The notes under the pieces are model-generated. The model was not told where the DNA came from and did not search any database. It saw nothing but the letters and a program-made list of their open reading frames with translations. A stretch of 18,137 bases of DNA, taken from JACQSR01 sp042577505. Its GTDB lineage: Archaea; Nanobdellota; Nanobdellia; Woesearchaeales; JACQSR01. Position numbers and translations under genes: made by a program. This document shows positions 1-7,203 of this stretch, piece after piece (position 1 is the first letter of the stretch; each line of letters begins with the position of its first letter). Where the stretch lies: positions 1-18,137 of the forward strand of contig JBHPEA010000028.1 of the NCBI GenBank assembly GCA_042577505.1, written 5' to 3'.

Positions 1-590
1 TTCGTGTTGGAATGATGAATCCACAATATCTTTTACCTATTTTAGATGATTATATTAGTATTTTTAAGAATCCTAAAGTGTATAAGTTTTTGCACATACC
101 AGTTCAATCAGGGAGTGACGAAGTCCTAAAAAAGATGAGTAGGGAATATTCAGTAAGAGATTTTAAAGAAATTGTAAAGAAATTCAGGGAGGAGATTCCA
201 GATATTACCATTTCAACAGACATTATCTGTGGATTCCCAGAGGAAGAGTTAGTTGAAGATATTGAATTTGATGTTTTGAATATCTCTAAATTTGCTCCTC
301 GGGCAAATACAAAAGCTGCGAGAATGAAACAATTATCTGGTGAAGTTATAAAAGAAAGATCTAGAAGAATGACTGAGCTTTATCTAAAATATGCTGAGAA
401 AAGGAATTCCAATTGGATAGGATGGGAAGGAGATATTGTTATAGATGAAGTCGGGAAAGACAACACCATGGTTGGAAGAAATTATGCATATAAGGAAGTC
501 GTACTGAAGAGTAAACATTCGTTGGGGGAAAAAGTTAAAGTAAAAATAAAGAAAGCAACACCTTTTTATCTAGGTGCAGAGCTTATTTAA
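1..590 (+). CDS. tRNA t6A37 methylthiotransferase (e-MtaB/CDKAL1 type), 5'-truncated
   Basis: This is the C-terminal part of a radical-SAM methylthiotransferase that turns N6-threonylcarbamoyladenosine-37 of tRNA into its 2-methylthio form. The frame is open to the window edge: the codons before the first visible ATG (position 12) read R-V-G, giving the family motif RVGMMNP, so the true start lies upstream. The CxxxCxxC cluster and N-terminal domain are therefore outside the window. Visible motifs are FLHIPVQSGSD (radical-SAM barrel), DIICGFP and LNISKFAPRANTKAARMKQ, followed by a TRAM-like RNA-binding domain over about the last 60 residues. After GFP the protein is about 9 residues shorter than human CDKAL1 as I remember it; the usual GET..DF..T stretch is missing. 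The 3' end overlaps the convergent GAPDH gene by 8 nt. The archaeal/eukaryotic e-MtaB subtype is favoured over MiaB by RVGMMNP and the ISKF-PR wording. Confidence 0.88.
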   Translation, partial: RVGMMNPQYLLPILDDYISIFKNPKVYKFLHIPVQSGSDEVLKKMSREYSVRDFKEIVKKFREEIPDITISTDIICGFPEEELVEDIEFDVLNISKFAPRANTKAARMKQLSGEVIKERSRRMTELYLKYAEKRNSNWIGWEGDIVIDEVGKDNTMVGRNYAYKEVVLKSKHSLGEKVKVKIKKATPFYLGAELI

Positions 591-1593
591 CATTTAATGT
601 TTTGTTTGTCTTATCTATACTTACTTGCGCATCCTCAAATCCCATTGCAGCCCTTATAGCGTCAATGTTTTCAGGGACAACTATTGATTCTTGATGCACA
701 GCTTGTACATAGAAAAGATTCTTACCAACATTACCAATTGCTTCTTGCCACAATGAAAGTTCTGGCATATCTCCTCTTGGTCTACCAAGGTCTTTCGCAA
801 GTTCCATAATTTCAGCAGTTGATCTTACCTTTTCTGCATTTCGCACAATCCTAATTCTTGTCGTATTCTTAAGACTCTCAATTAATTCATCGATATCTGG
901 TTCTTTCTTAAGATTTACATGAACCGAATGGGCATGCATCAAAGTCGTGGATACTGAAATTGCAGTTGTAAAAATTTTGATGTTTGGTAGAACAGTGTTT
1001 ACATCTGGTCCATGGTGAGAGGGCATTTCTAGAACAGGTACAATTGCGTTAATGGGTCCATGTCTAATATCCCAAGGATCTGCACCCCTTCTAATCATTG
1101 TAGCATGAACCATATCCACACCACAAAGTTGATCTACTGTTTGTAATGCACGACAAAGACCTGTTGTATTACAACTAACTACCCTAATATAATCTTTGTT
1201 TATAGCATCTTTGTAATTACATTGAGCAACGAAACTTATGTCTCCTACTGTTGGTTTCTCTCCTCCTTGGAAAATCGCTTTCTTCTTGTTTGGAATATAA
1301 TATTTTTCTTTGTGTTCCATTCCAATTTTCTTTGGTGTACAATCTACAACAATATCACAAGCATTAAGAAAATCTTGAACATTACCCTGACAACTAATAC
1401 CATTTGATTCTAGCTCATCACCTTCTCCTGCTTTGAATATTGGAAGTTTCTTTTCATTAGCGGCTTCGATTCGGTAGTTATAGCTATTACCTGTAACTCC
1501 AGCTAATTCCATATCATCTTGTAGAAGAACTGCATCTGCAACTCTCTTACCTATAGTACCATAGCCAAAAATTCCAACTTTTATTTTATCCAT
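583..1593 (-). CDS. gap: Archaeal glyceraldehyde-3-phosphate dehydrogenase (type II)
   Basis: This cytosolic enzyme interconverts glyceraldehyde-3-phosphate and 1,3-bisphosphoglycerate with NAD(P)+ and phosphate. The 336-residue length is normal for the archaeal class II family. The Rossmann loop GYGTIG is at residues 10-15. The catalytic cysteine is C141 in SCNTTGLCR (140-148), and H220 in the MHAHSVHV segment (219-226) is the likely catalytic histidine, by analogy with Cys139/His219 of the Sulfolobus enzyme. RRGADPWDIRHGP is the usual family motif around residues 168-180. It is the last gene of the glpX-fba-gap operon. A strong Shine-Dalgarno (AGGAGGG, about 1601-1607) overlaps the TAG stop of the aldolase gene and fixes this ATG. 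Being last in the operon behind FBPase and aldolase suggests use in the gluconeogenic direction, which is inference. Its 3' end overlaps the convergent methylthiotransferase gene. Confidence 0.95.
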   Translation of the reverse strand: MDKIKVGIFGYGTIGKRVADAVLLQDDMELAGVTGNSYNYRIEAANEKKLPIFKAGEGDELESNGISCQGNVQDFLNACDIVVDCTPKKIGMEHKEKYYIPNKKKAIFQGGEKPTVGDISFVAQCNYKDAINKDYIRVVSCNTTGLCRALQTVDQLCGVDMVHATMIRRGADPWDIRHGPINAIVPVLEMPSHHGPDVNTVLPNIKIFTTAISVSTTLMHAHSVHVNLKKEPDIDELIESLKNTTRIRIVRNAEKVRSTAEIMELAKDLGRPRGDMPELSLWQEAIGNVGKNLFYVQAVHQESIVVPENIDAIRAAMGFEDAQVSIDKTNKTLNVK

Positions 1594-1605
1594 TTCAAAT
1601 CCCTC

Positions 1606-2535
1606 CTATAGATCGAATTTTTCTTTACCTTCGAATACTTTGTTAGCGAAATCTACATCTTTTCCACCCAAAGTTATTGCGGAAATTGCGTTACACATAT
1701 TAGTTGCTTGATCAAGATCCTTTTGATGGATGTTTCTACCAGTGGCATTTCCCTTTGCTCCAGCTACATTAATTTGGTCCCAGGTTTCTTGAAGAAATTC
1801 CTTAATTGGTTTACTAGATCCTCCTGCAGTTATTACTTTTGTAAGGCCAGCTGCATTAACAGCGATTTTTAATGCATCTGCTTGAGAACCACTTTTTACT
1901 TTTGGATAATTGACTTTAACAAAATCTGCACCTAAACAACACCCAACACCCGCTGCACCTGCGACAACATTTGGATCTTTCTCATCACTAACAGATTTTC
2001 CTCTTGGATACATCCAAAAAATTGCAAGTAAACCATTTTGGTGAGCTCTTGTTGCAAGTCTACCAGCTGCGGCTAGCATTTCATTTTCATATTTTGAACC
2101 AACATATACTGTAAAGCCCACACCTAAAATTTTTATACCATTTTCTTTTAGTTTTATAATATCGTCTAAATCGACTAAGGATGAGCTATTTGGATCATCT
2201 TCTTTACTTAAATTGGATTTTGAGTTTATTTTAACGATGTATTGGATATCTTTGTATTTTGAACCATACCTTGCAATCATCCCAAGTTGGGATGCAAAGA
2301 CACCAATTGTAGATTGAGATGCAATCTTGAATAGATGTTCTGGATCTGCGTCATCTTCAGAAATACCCTCACCATAGAAATCTTTGTTAAGATGTTCAAT
2401 TTTTTGGTCTCCAGCAAACAACATCAGGTTGCCAGTGTTACGAGTCGCATTTAGATAATTACTAATATACTCTTGTTTTTTATCTTCCGGTACGTCTGCA
2501 GGAACAACGATATCTTTTTCAGTAGTTTTTGTCAT
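1606..2535 (-). CDS. fba: Class I fructose-bisphosphate aldolase (archaeal DhnA/DeoC-like)
   Basis: This enzyme condenses dihydroxyacetone phosphate and glyceraldehyde-3-phosphate to fructose-1,6-bisphosphate, or the reverse, through a lysine Schiff base. From this start the protein has 309 residues. The likely Schiff-base lysine is K207 in ADFVKVNYP (203-211). A phosphate-binding TAGGSS loop sits at 236-241 and GRNIHQ at 266-271. The N-terminal GDQKIEHL and DPEHLF motifs are typical of the archaeal DhnA-type aldolases. An ATG 39 nt upstream (2574) is also open, but it has no Shine-Dalgarno and would overlap the FBPase gene by 35 nt. The chosen ATG has AGAGGTTGA just upstream and lies 4 nt after the FBPase stop. 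Middle gene of the glpX-fba-gap operon. The fold is also used by other DeoC/LacD-type aldolases, but the context with FBPase and GAPDH supports FBP as substrate. Confidence 0.9.
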   Translation of the reverse strand: MTKTTEKDIVVPADVPEDKKQEYISNYLNATRNTGNLMLFAGDQKIEHLNKDFYGEGISEDDADPEHLFKIASQSTIGVFASQLGMIARYGSKYKDIQYIVKINSKSNLSKEDDPNSSSLVDLDDIIKLKENGIKILGVGFTVYVGSKYENEMLAAAGRLATRAHQNGLLAIFWMYPRGKSVSDEKDPNVVAGAAGVGCCLGADFVKVNYPKVKSGSQADALKIAVNAAGLTKVITAGGSSKPIKEFLQETWDQINVAGAKGNATGRNIHQKDLDQATNMCNAISAITLGGKDVDFANKVFEGKEKFDL

Positions 2536-2539
2536 TTTC

Positions 2540-3508
2540 TCAACCTCTTTTACAACTTTCTTCAATATGTTCATTGTGAATTGTTTCTATATATCTAATA
2601 GTTTTAGTTTTTGACCTCATTACAACAGAATGAGTATTAACTCCACAATCGGTAAATCTAACTCCTTTTAAGAAAGGACCATCAGTGACTCCTGTAGCAG
2701 CAAACATAACTCTGTCAGAGTTTGCTAAGTCGTCAATTTCTAATTTTTTATCGGGATTTTTAATACCCATCTTTTTTGCACGTTCCTTTTCTTCATCGTT
2801 TCTGAGTTTTAGTCTACCTTGGAAATGTCCTCCAAAGCATTTCATTGCACATGCAGTCATTACTCCTTCTGGCGCTGCTCCGATTCCAAGTAATATATCA
2901 ATTCCTGATTCTGGATCACATGTTGCTATCGCTCCAGCAATATCACCATCTCCAATAAGTTTGATTCTGCATCCAACCTTTCTTACTTCTGCAATTAGGT
3001 CTTTGTGTCTGCCCCTATCTAAGATTATTACGGTTACATCTTCAATATCTTTGTGTAATTTTTTTGCGACTGCTTGAAGATTTTCCTTTACTGATTTATC
3101 GAGATCAACAGCTCCTGCGGCTTCTGGCCCGACTGCAATTTTGTCCATGTATGTATCAGGAGCGTGTAATAATGAACCTTTTGGACCTGCAGCCATAACT
3201 GCTATTGAATTATTTCCACCATATGCCGTAGGATTTGTTCCTTCTAATGGATCAACAGCAATGTCTAAAACAGGACCTTTTTTAGAACCAACTTTTTCAC
3301 CGATGAACAACATTGGTGCTTCGTCTCTTTCACCTTCACCAATGACGATAGTACCATCCATATCGATGACATTAAAACGTTTACGCATTGCTTCGGTCGC
3401 AGCCTTATCAGCGCTGTGTTTGTCTCCTTTGCCCACCCACTTGCCGGCGGCCATAGCTGCTGCTTCTGTAACCCTTACAAACTCAAGAGCTAGATTCCTA
3501 TCCACCAT
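2540..3508 (-). CDS. glpX: Class II fructose-1,6-bisphosphatase (GlpX family)
   Basis: This enzyme hydrolyses fructose-1,6-bisphosphate to fructose-6-phosphate, the irreversible gluconeogenic step. From this start it has 322 residues, the usual GlpX length, and opens MVDRNLALEFVRVTEAAA as GlpX proteins do. Metal and substrate motifs are GEGERDEAPML (57-67), DPLEGT (86-91), IGDGD (185-189) and GIGAAPEGV (208-216). The frame stays open to an ATG at 3556, but that would put the start upstream of a clear TATA box (3529-3538). The box is centred 26 nt before the ATG at 3508, which implies a leaderless mRNA. First gene of the operon with aldolase and GAPDH. Many archaea use the bifunctional FBP aldolase/phosphatase instead, so a GlpX-type enzyme is a notable choice and may have come from bacteria; that origin is inference. 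Confidence 0.94.
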   Translation of the reverse strand: MVDRNLALEFVRVTEAAAMAAGKWVGKGDKHSADKAATEAMRKRFNVIDMDGTIVIGEGERDEAPMLFIGEKVGSKKGPVLDIAVDPLEGTNPTAYGGNNSIAVMAAGPKGSLLHAPDTYMDKIAVGPEAAGAVDLDKSVKENLQAVAKKLHKDIEDVTVIILDRGRHKDLIAEVRKVGCRIKLIGDGDIAGAIATCDPESGIDILLGIGAAPEGVMTACAMKCFGGHFQGRLKLRNDEEKERAKKMGIKNPDKKLEIDDLANSDRVMFAATGVTDGPFLKGVRFTDCGVNTHSVVMRSKTKTIRYIETIHNEHIEESCKRG

Positions 3509-3528
3509 GAATTGGAAATAAATTGGAG

Positions 3529-3538
3529 ATTTATATAG
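3529..3538 (-). promoter_or_regulatory. TATA box of the glpX-fba-gap operon
   Basis: Read on the minus strand this is CTATATAAAT, a near-ideal archaeal TATA box. Its centre lies 26 nt upstream of the glpX ATG at 3508, so transcription should begin at or beside the start codon. It is arranged back to back with the phosphohexomutase promoter, about 30 bp away. Confidence 0.75.
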
Positions 3539-3561
3539 TTTACTTTTCCCAAGCATAAATC

Positions 3562-3569
3562 TTATATAT
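3562..3569 (+). promoter_or_regulatory. TATA-like box of the phosphohexomutase gene
   Basis: TTATATAT on the plus strand is centred about 35 nt before the ATG at 3601. The predicted transcription start is near 3592, leaving a leader of only about 9 nt. GAAGTGAT just before the ATG may be a weak Shine-Dalgarno but would lie mostly outside such a short mRNA leader. Confidence 0.55.
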
Positions 3570-3600
3570 GATTCATTTTCTATCTTAGAGAAGTGATTTA

Positions 3601-4920
3601 ATGGGAATCTTCAAAGCATATGATATAAGAGGAAAATATCCAGATGAACTGGATGGAGATAAGGCTTATAAGATTGGAAAGGCGATTGCTACTTTTTTCA
3701 ATGTAAATGAGATAGTAGTTGGAAGGGATAATCGAACAAGTTCTGATGAGATTTTTAATTCAGTTTGCAAGGGCTTGAATGAGATGGGTGTTAATGTTTT
3801 AGATATTGGCGTAGTTAGTTCTCCAATGTCTTATTTTGGTGTGAACCATCTTAAGGGAAAAGCAATGGTGATGGTAACTGCCTCACATAATCCGAAAGAG
3901 TATAATGGATTTAAATTGACAAGAGAAGGTGCTATTCCAGTTTCTGGAGTAAGCGGATTGAAGGAGATTGAAGACATTTATACTAAAGGATCGTTTAAAG
4001 AAGTAGCATCAGAGAAAGGAAGTATAAAGGAAGTTGATATATTTGATGATTATATGGACCATCTTTCAAAATTTGTTAAAGAGATTCATGGATTGAAAGT
4101 TGTTGTTGATTGTGGTAATGGTGTCATGGGACCTATTATTGAGGGATTATTTTCTAGATTGTTTATGGAATATGTACCAATGTACTTTGAAAGAGATGGC
4201 AATTACCCCAATCATGATCCTAATCCAATGATTCCCGATAATTTGAAAGAATTGCAGGCTAAAGTTAAGGAAGAAGGTGCAAACTTAGGTATTGCTTTTG
4301 ATGGGGATGGAGACAGAGTTGTTTTTGTCGATGAAAAAAGTAATTCAATACCTTCCGACTTTGTTACCTGCTTATTAGCTATGCAGATGATTAAGGAAGG
4401 AGACATTGTAATATATGATCTTAGGAGTAGTTGGATTGTAAAGGAGATAATTGATGAGTATAAAGGGAAGGGTGAAGAGACTAGAGTTGGACATTCCTTT
4501 ATCAAAGAACATATGAGGAAAGTAAATGCTCTATTTGCCGGCGAATTATCTGGTCATTATTATTTTAGGGATAATTTTTTTACTGATTCTGGAATTATTG
4601 CAGCGCTTAAGATTCTCAGTTTAGTTTCGAATAAAGGAAAATTGAGTGAATTAGTTAAACCAATGCATAAATATCACAAGATTCCCGAAACTAATTTTGA
4701 TGTTGAAGATAAAGATGGAGCTTTGAAAAGAATTGAGGAGAAGTATAAAGATTGTAAGGTTTCTCATTTAGATGGTATCAAGGTTGAAACTGACAAGTAT
4801 TGGTTCAATGTTCGTAAAAGCAATACTGAGTCAAAGGTTAGGTTGAATCTTGAAGCTAAATCAAAAATTGAAATGGAGAAAATATTGAATGAAGTTAGCG
4901 AAGTTATTCAGGCGAAGTAA
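3601..4920 (+). CDS. Phosphomannomutase/phosphoglucomutase (alpha-D-phosphohexomutase)
   Basis: This cytosolic enzyme interconverts hexose-6-phosphate and hexose-1-phosphate through a phosphoserine, feeding nucleotide-sugar synthesis. The four-domain family layout is complete in 439 residues. KAYDIRGKYP is at the N terminus. The phosphoserine loop is TASHNP (93-98, catalytic S95) and the metal loop DGDGDR is at 234-239. The sugar-recognition motif GELSGH (314-319) begins with GE, which in this family usually means both mannose and glucose phosphates are accepted. The phosphate-binding loop RKSNTESKVR (405-414) has Ser where the family usually has Pro (SNTEP), a small deviation. The gene is divergent from glpX-fba-gap and would use the hexose phosphate that operon makes, after isomerases not seen here. 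PMM and PGM activity cannot be separated from sequence alone. Confidence 0.92.
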   Translation: MGIFKAYDIRGKYPDELDGDKAYKIGKAIATFFNVNEIVVGRDNRTSSDEIFNSVCKGLNEMGVNVLDIGVVSSPMSYFGVNHLKGKAMVMVTASHNPKEYNGFKLTREGAIPVSGVSGLKEIEDIYTKGSFKEVASEKGSIKEVDIFDDYMDHLSKFVKEIHGLKVVVDCGNGVMGPIIEGLFSRLFMEYVPMYFERDGNYPNHDPNPMIPDNLKELQAKVKEEGANLGIAFDGDGDRVVFVDEKSNSIPSDFVTCLLAMQMIKEGDIVIYDLRSSWIVKEIIDEYKGKGEETRVGHSFIKEHMRKVNALFAGELSGHYYFRDNFFTDSGIIAALKILSLVSNKGKLSELVKPMHKYHKIPETNFDVEDKDGALKRIEEKYKDCKVSHLDGIKVETDKYWFNVRKSNTESKVRLNLEAKSKIEMEKILNEVSEVIQAK

Positions 4921-4973
4921 TTTACATTTTTCTACATATAATTTTATGTGTCTCGACTATATTTAGCGATAAA

Positions 4974-4981
4974 TTTAAATA
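4974..4981 (+). promoter_or_regulatory. TATA-like box of the Cys-rich lipoprotein gene
   Basis: TTTAAATA is centred about 27 nt before the ATG at 5004, predicting a leaderless transcript. This favours ATG 5004 over the TTG at 4986, which lies only about 8 nt after the box's centre. A TTTTTC run shortly after the phosphohexomutase stop (about 4926-4932) may help terminate the upstream gene. Confidence 0.6.
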
Positions 4982-5003
4982 CTAGTTGTTCGAAAAAAGA
5001 GAT

Positions 5004-5978
5004 ATGAAAAAGAGGTTGATGTTAGTTTCCGTATTGATTGGTTTAGGTTTATTCTTATCATCATGCGATGGTTTTTCTCACTGTGCTTTTCCAAATGAGC
5101 AGAGATGCGTCGATGACGTTCTGATTATGAGGTGCGACTTGGAAACAAGAGCATGGTCTTTTGATAGATTGTGTCCTGAGGAATCAACATGTAAAGATAT
5201 TCCTGGAGTTAAAAAAGCATGTTGTGGTGATGGATGGTGTGAAGAACCTGCAGAAAATAAATTTAATTGCGAAGCAGATTGTTTAGGAACATGTAATTAT
5301 AATGGTAGATGTGAGAGAGAATTCAATGAAATTCCTGGGATTTGTGAAGATTGTGAAAGTTATCCAGATATTTTAGCTGAATATGATATTGGACCTTTTG
5401 TTTGGTATTACTCTGGTTCAGATGAAGATCCTGGTGACATAACTGCATATCTTGCAGCGTATGCAATGAGAGATAATGAAGAATTGCAGACAGATGTTTT
5501 TGTGATCGATTCAAATAGAGATCATATCGAGGGACTTATTTTAGAAGAAGTTGGTGGATTTGAGTTGATAAATCATAATGGCTTCACTATAGCTGAAATG
5601 GAACGAGGAGAAAATATTTGGTTCTGGACTCATGAGAACAAATTAATTATTGTTGAAAAAGAGCATGAGTTTGAAGTTTTAGCTAATGAATATTTAGAAC
5701 ATTATTGGTATCCAAGTGATATGGATAATACTTGTAGAAATGATTATTGTGGTATAGGAGAACCATGCATCGAAGATTGTTGTTTACCTCTTATCTATGG
5801 TGGTAATATTGATGAGGGTTATCAATGTATCGAGAGAATAGTAAGAAGTATGGGAAGTCATGAAGTTTGTGAAGGAATTGAAGATCCAATTATAAGAGAG
5901 TTCTGTGAGAGTATAGTACTTGCAATTATTGGGCCTGCAGATGTTAGCTCTGGTTCTATAGCTTCATTGGTTTCTTGA
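5004..5978 (+). CDS. Cys-rich secreted lipoprotein, function unknown
   Basis: I do not recognise a named family. The 324-residue protein opens with a short basic stretch and a hydrophobic segment ending in the lipobox LSSC (18-21), so it is probably exported and lipid-anchored at C21. The other 22 cysteines are an even number, as expected if they pair as disulfides. Residues 73-93 carry CGDGWCE-type Cys motifs ending in CEADC, a pattern common in secreted proteins of archaea and bacteria. Related but looser copies lie at 97-117 and 244-259. A Cys-free middle domain (about 125-235) ends in IWFWTHENKLIIVE and LANEYLEHY. The C-terminal region has CEGIEDPIIREFC (289-301), resembling CxxIxDxxxRDxCY-type motifs I associate with secreted archaeal proteins. 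It stands alone between the phosphohexomutase and the exosome operon, with its own promoter. An extracytoplasmic role is inferred. Confidence 0.85.
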   Translation: MKKRLMLVSVLIGLGLFLSSCDGFSHCAFPNEQRCVDDVLIMRCDLETRAWSFDRLCPEESTCKDIPGVKKACCGDGWCEEPAENKFNCEADCLGTCNYNGRCEREFNEIPGICEDCESYPDILAEYDIGPFVWYYSGSDEDPGDITAYLAAYAMRDNEELQTDVFVIDSNRDHIEGLILEEVGGFELINHNGFTIAEMERGENIWFWTHENKLIIVEKEHEFEVLANEYLEHYWYPSDMDNTCRNDYCGIGEPCIEDCCLPLIYGGNIDEGYQCIERIVRSMGSHEVCEGIEDPIIREFCESIVLAIIGPADVSSGSIASLVS

Positions 5979-5998
5979 GTATTTTTATTTCCGTAACC

Positions 5999-6007
5999 TT
6001 TATAAAC
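5999..6007 (+). promoter_or_regulatory. TATA box of the exosome/proteasome superoperon
   Basis: TTTATAAAC predicts a start of transcription near 6028, giving a leader of about 55 nt before pop5. That is longer than most leaders in this window. The leader contains an imperfect hairpin (AGAGGAAAA about 6045-6053 against TTTTCTCT about 6062-6069) and a short upstream reading frame. The Shine-Dalgarno of pop5 is probably GTGAT at 6070-6074, complementary to the GGTGAT part of the archaeal consensus and 8 nt before the ATG. Confidence 0.6.
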
Positions 6008-6055
6008 AGTCCTAGTTTCTTGGAGCCTAGAGAGAGAAGTGGCGAGAGGAAAAGA

Positions 6056-6073
6056 ATGCTATTTTCTCTGTGA
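6056..6073 (+). other. Possible 5-codon upstream reading frame in the pop5 leader
   Basis: ATG CTA TTT TCT CTG TGA is preceded by GAGAGG (6044-6049) at Shine-Dalgarno distance and is in the same frame as pop5. It is closed by two adjacent TGA stops. The uORF overlaps the descending arm of the leader hairpin. It could modulate pop5 translation or be chance; at this length coding potential cannot be judged. Confidence 0.25.
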
Positions 6074-6082
6074 TGAGCAGAA

Positions 6083-6463
6083 ATGAGCAAGGGGAAATTA
6101 AAACCAATATTACCAAGTTTGAAGGAAAAAAAGCGATATTTAGCTATTGAAGTTCTTTCTGAGAGTGCAAAATTCGATGCTTATGAAGTTGAGAATGCTG
6201 TAGATTCTGCTGTAGTAGGTTATATTGGCACATTAGGTAAAGGTCAGGCAGGAGCATGGATGATCAAAGATAGTTGGGATATTGAGAGCCAGATGGGTCT
6301 AATACGCTTAAATAATAGGTATGTGGATGAAGTTAAGGCTGCATTGACTTTAATACAAAAAGTTAATGGTAAAGAAGTCTTATTTAGGTCAAGAGGTTTG
6401 TCTGGAATATTGAAAAAAGCAAAAAAGTATATTGAGGAGCCCCTAGAGGGTTACGAGAGGTGA
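6083..6463 (+). CDS. rnp2: Ribonuclease P protein component 2 (Pop5/Rpp14 family)
   Basis: This protein subunit of archaeal RNase P pairs with Rpp30 to support the catalytic RNA in 5'-end tRNA maturation. The 126-residue length fits the family. The call rests on the opening LKPILPSLKEKKRYLAIEV, on GYIGTLGKGQAGAWMI in the middle and on VLFRSRGLSGILKKA near the C terminus, all typical of Pop5-like proteins. It is the first gene of the exosome/proteasome superoperon, the place where archaeal genomes usually put it, although Rpp30 is not beside it here. Its TGA stop lies inside the Shine-Dalgarno (GAGGTGA) of psmA, so translation of the two is probably coupled. Confidence 0.92.
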   Translation: MSKGKLKPILPSLKEKKRYLAIEVLSESAKFDAYEVENAVDSAVVGYIGTLGKGQAGAWMIKDSWDIESQMGLIRLNNRYVDEVKAALTLIQKVNGKEVLFRSRGLSGILKKAKKYIEEPLEGYER

Positions 6464-6467
6464 AAAA

Positions 6468-7202
6468 ATGCAACCAATGCCTCATCAACTAATGGGTTAT
6501 GATAGAGCAATAACAATGTTTAGTCCTGATGGTAGACTATTGCAAGTTGAGTATGCAAAGAAAACCGTTAGGCAAGGTTCAACTGCAATTGGTATGGCTT
6601 GCAGTGATGGAGTTTTACTAGTAGCAGATAAAAGAATTGTCGATTCTTTGATAGTTGTAGATTCTGTTGAGAAGATATTTCAAATCGATGAACATGTTGG
6701 AGCTACGGCATCAGGTATATTGTCTGATGCAAGAGTTTTAATTGAAAGAGCTCAAGTTAAAGCCCAGCAACATAGGGTTACATATGATTCTGAGATTGAT
6801 ACAACAACAATCGTGAAAGATATTTGTGATTTAAAGCAAGTTTGTACGCAATCTGGTGGTCTAAGACCATTTGGGGTATCTACAATTGTAGCTGGAATAG
6901 ATGGTGATACTCCAAGATTGTTTGAGACAGATCCTACAGGAATTTACTTTCAGTACAGAGCTGCAGCAATAGGAGAAGGAGAAATTGAAGTTGAAGAAAT
7001 TCTAAGAAATGAGTTTAAAGAAACTTTAACGGTTGAAGAAGGGTTAAAATTAGCATTGAGAGCTTTAGTTAAAGTTCTTGGAGAGAATTTCTCTCTTGAA
7101 AGAATTGAAGCAGCTAGGGTCTTAGTCAAGGATAAGAAATTTACACCTTTTTCAAACGACCAATTAGATAAATTAATGGAGAAAAAGGCAAAAAAGAAGT
7201 AA
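6468..7202 (+). CDS. psmA: Proteasome subunit alpha
   Basis: This protein forms the outer heptameric rings of the 20S proteasome and gates substrate entry; it is not itself proteolytic. The 244-residue length is normal. The alpha-type N-terminal signature runs from YDRAIT (11-16) through SPDGRL to QVEYA (26-30). RQGSTAIG follows at 35-42. K69, in SVEKI, matches the Thermoplasma K66 that binds the C-terminal HbYX motif of regulatory ATPases. The YGVS-type segment reads RPFGVSTIVAGID. The start is set by GAGGTGA 6 nt upstream of the ATG. Second gene of the superoperon, separated from SBDS by a single base. The beta subunit and the PAN ATPase are not in this window. Confidence 0.97.
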   Translation: MQPMPHQLMGYDRAITMFSPDGRLLQVEYAKKTVRQGSTAIGMACSDGVLLVADKRIVDSLIVVDSVEKIFQIDEHVGATASGILSDARVLIERAQVKAQQHRVTYDSEIDTTTIVKDICDLKQVCTQSGGLRPFGVSTIVAGIDGDTPRLFETDPTGIYFQYRAAAIGEGEIEVEEILRNEFKETLTVEEGLKLALRALVKVLGENFSLERIEAARVLVKDKKFTPFSNDQLDKLMEKKAKKK

Positions 7203-7203
7203 A

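Noticed and set aside
2535..2574. Longer N terminus for the aldolase (ATG at 2574)
   Set aside because: It has no Shine-Dalgarno and would overlap glpX by 35 nt, whereas ATG 2535 has AGAGGTTGA upstream.
2685..3521. Two plus-strand open frames of about 130 codons
   Set aside because: They are antisense to glpX, resemble no family and have no promoter or ribosome-binding site.
6028..6082. Possible C/D box guide RNA in the pop5 leader
   Set aside because: GTGATGA (6070-6076) looks like a C box, but no CTGA D box or C'/D' pair lies at suitable distance, and GTGAT is better explained as the pop5 Shine-Dalgarno.
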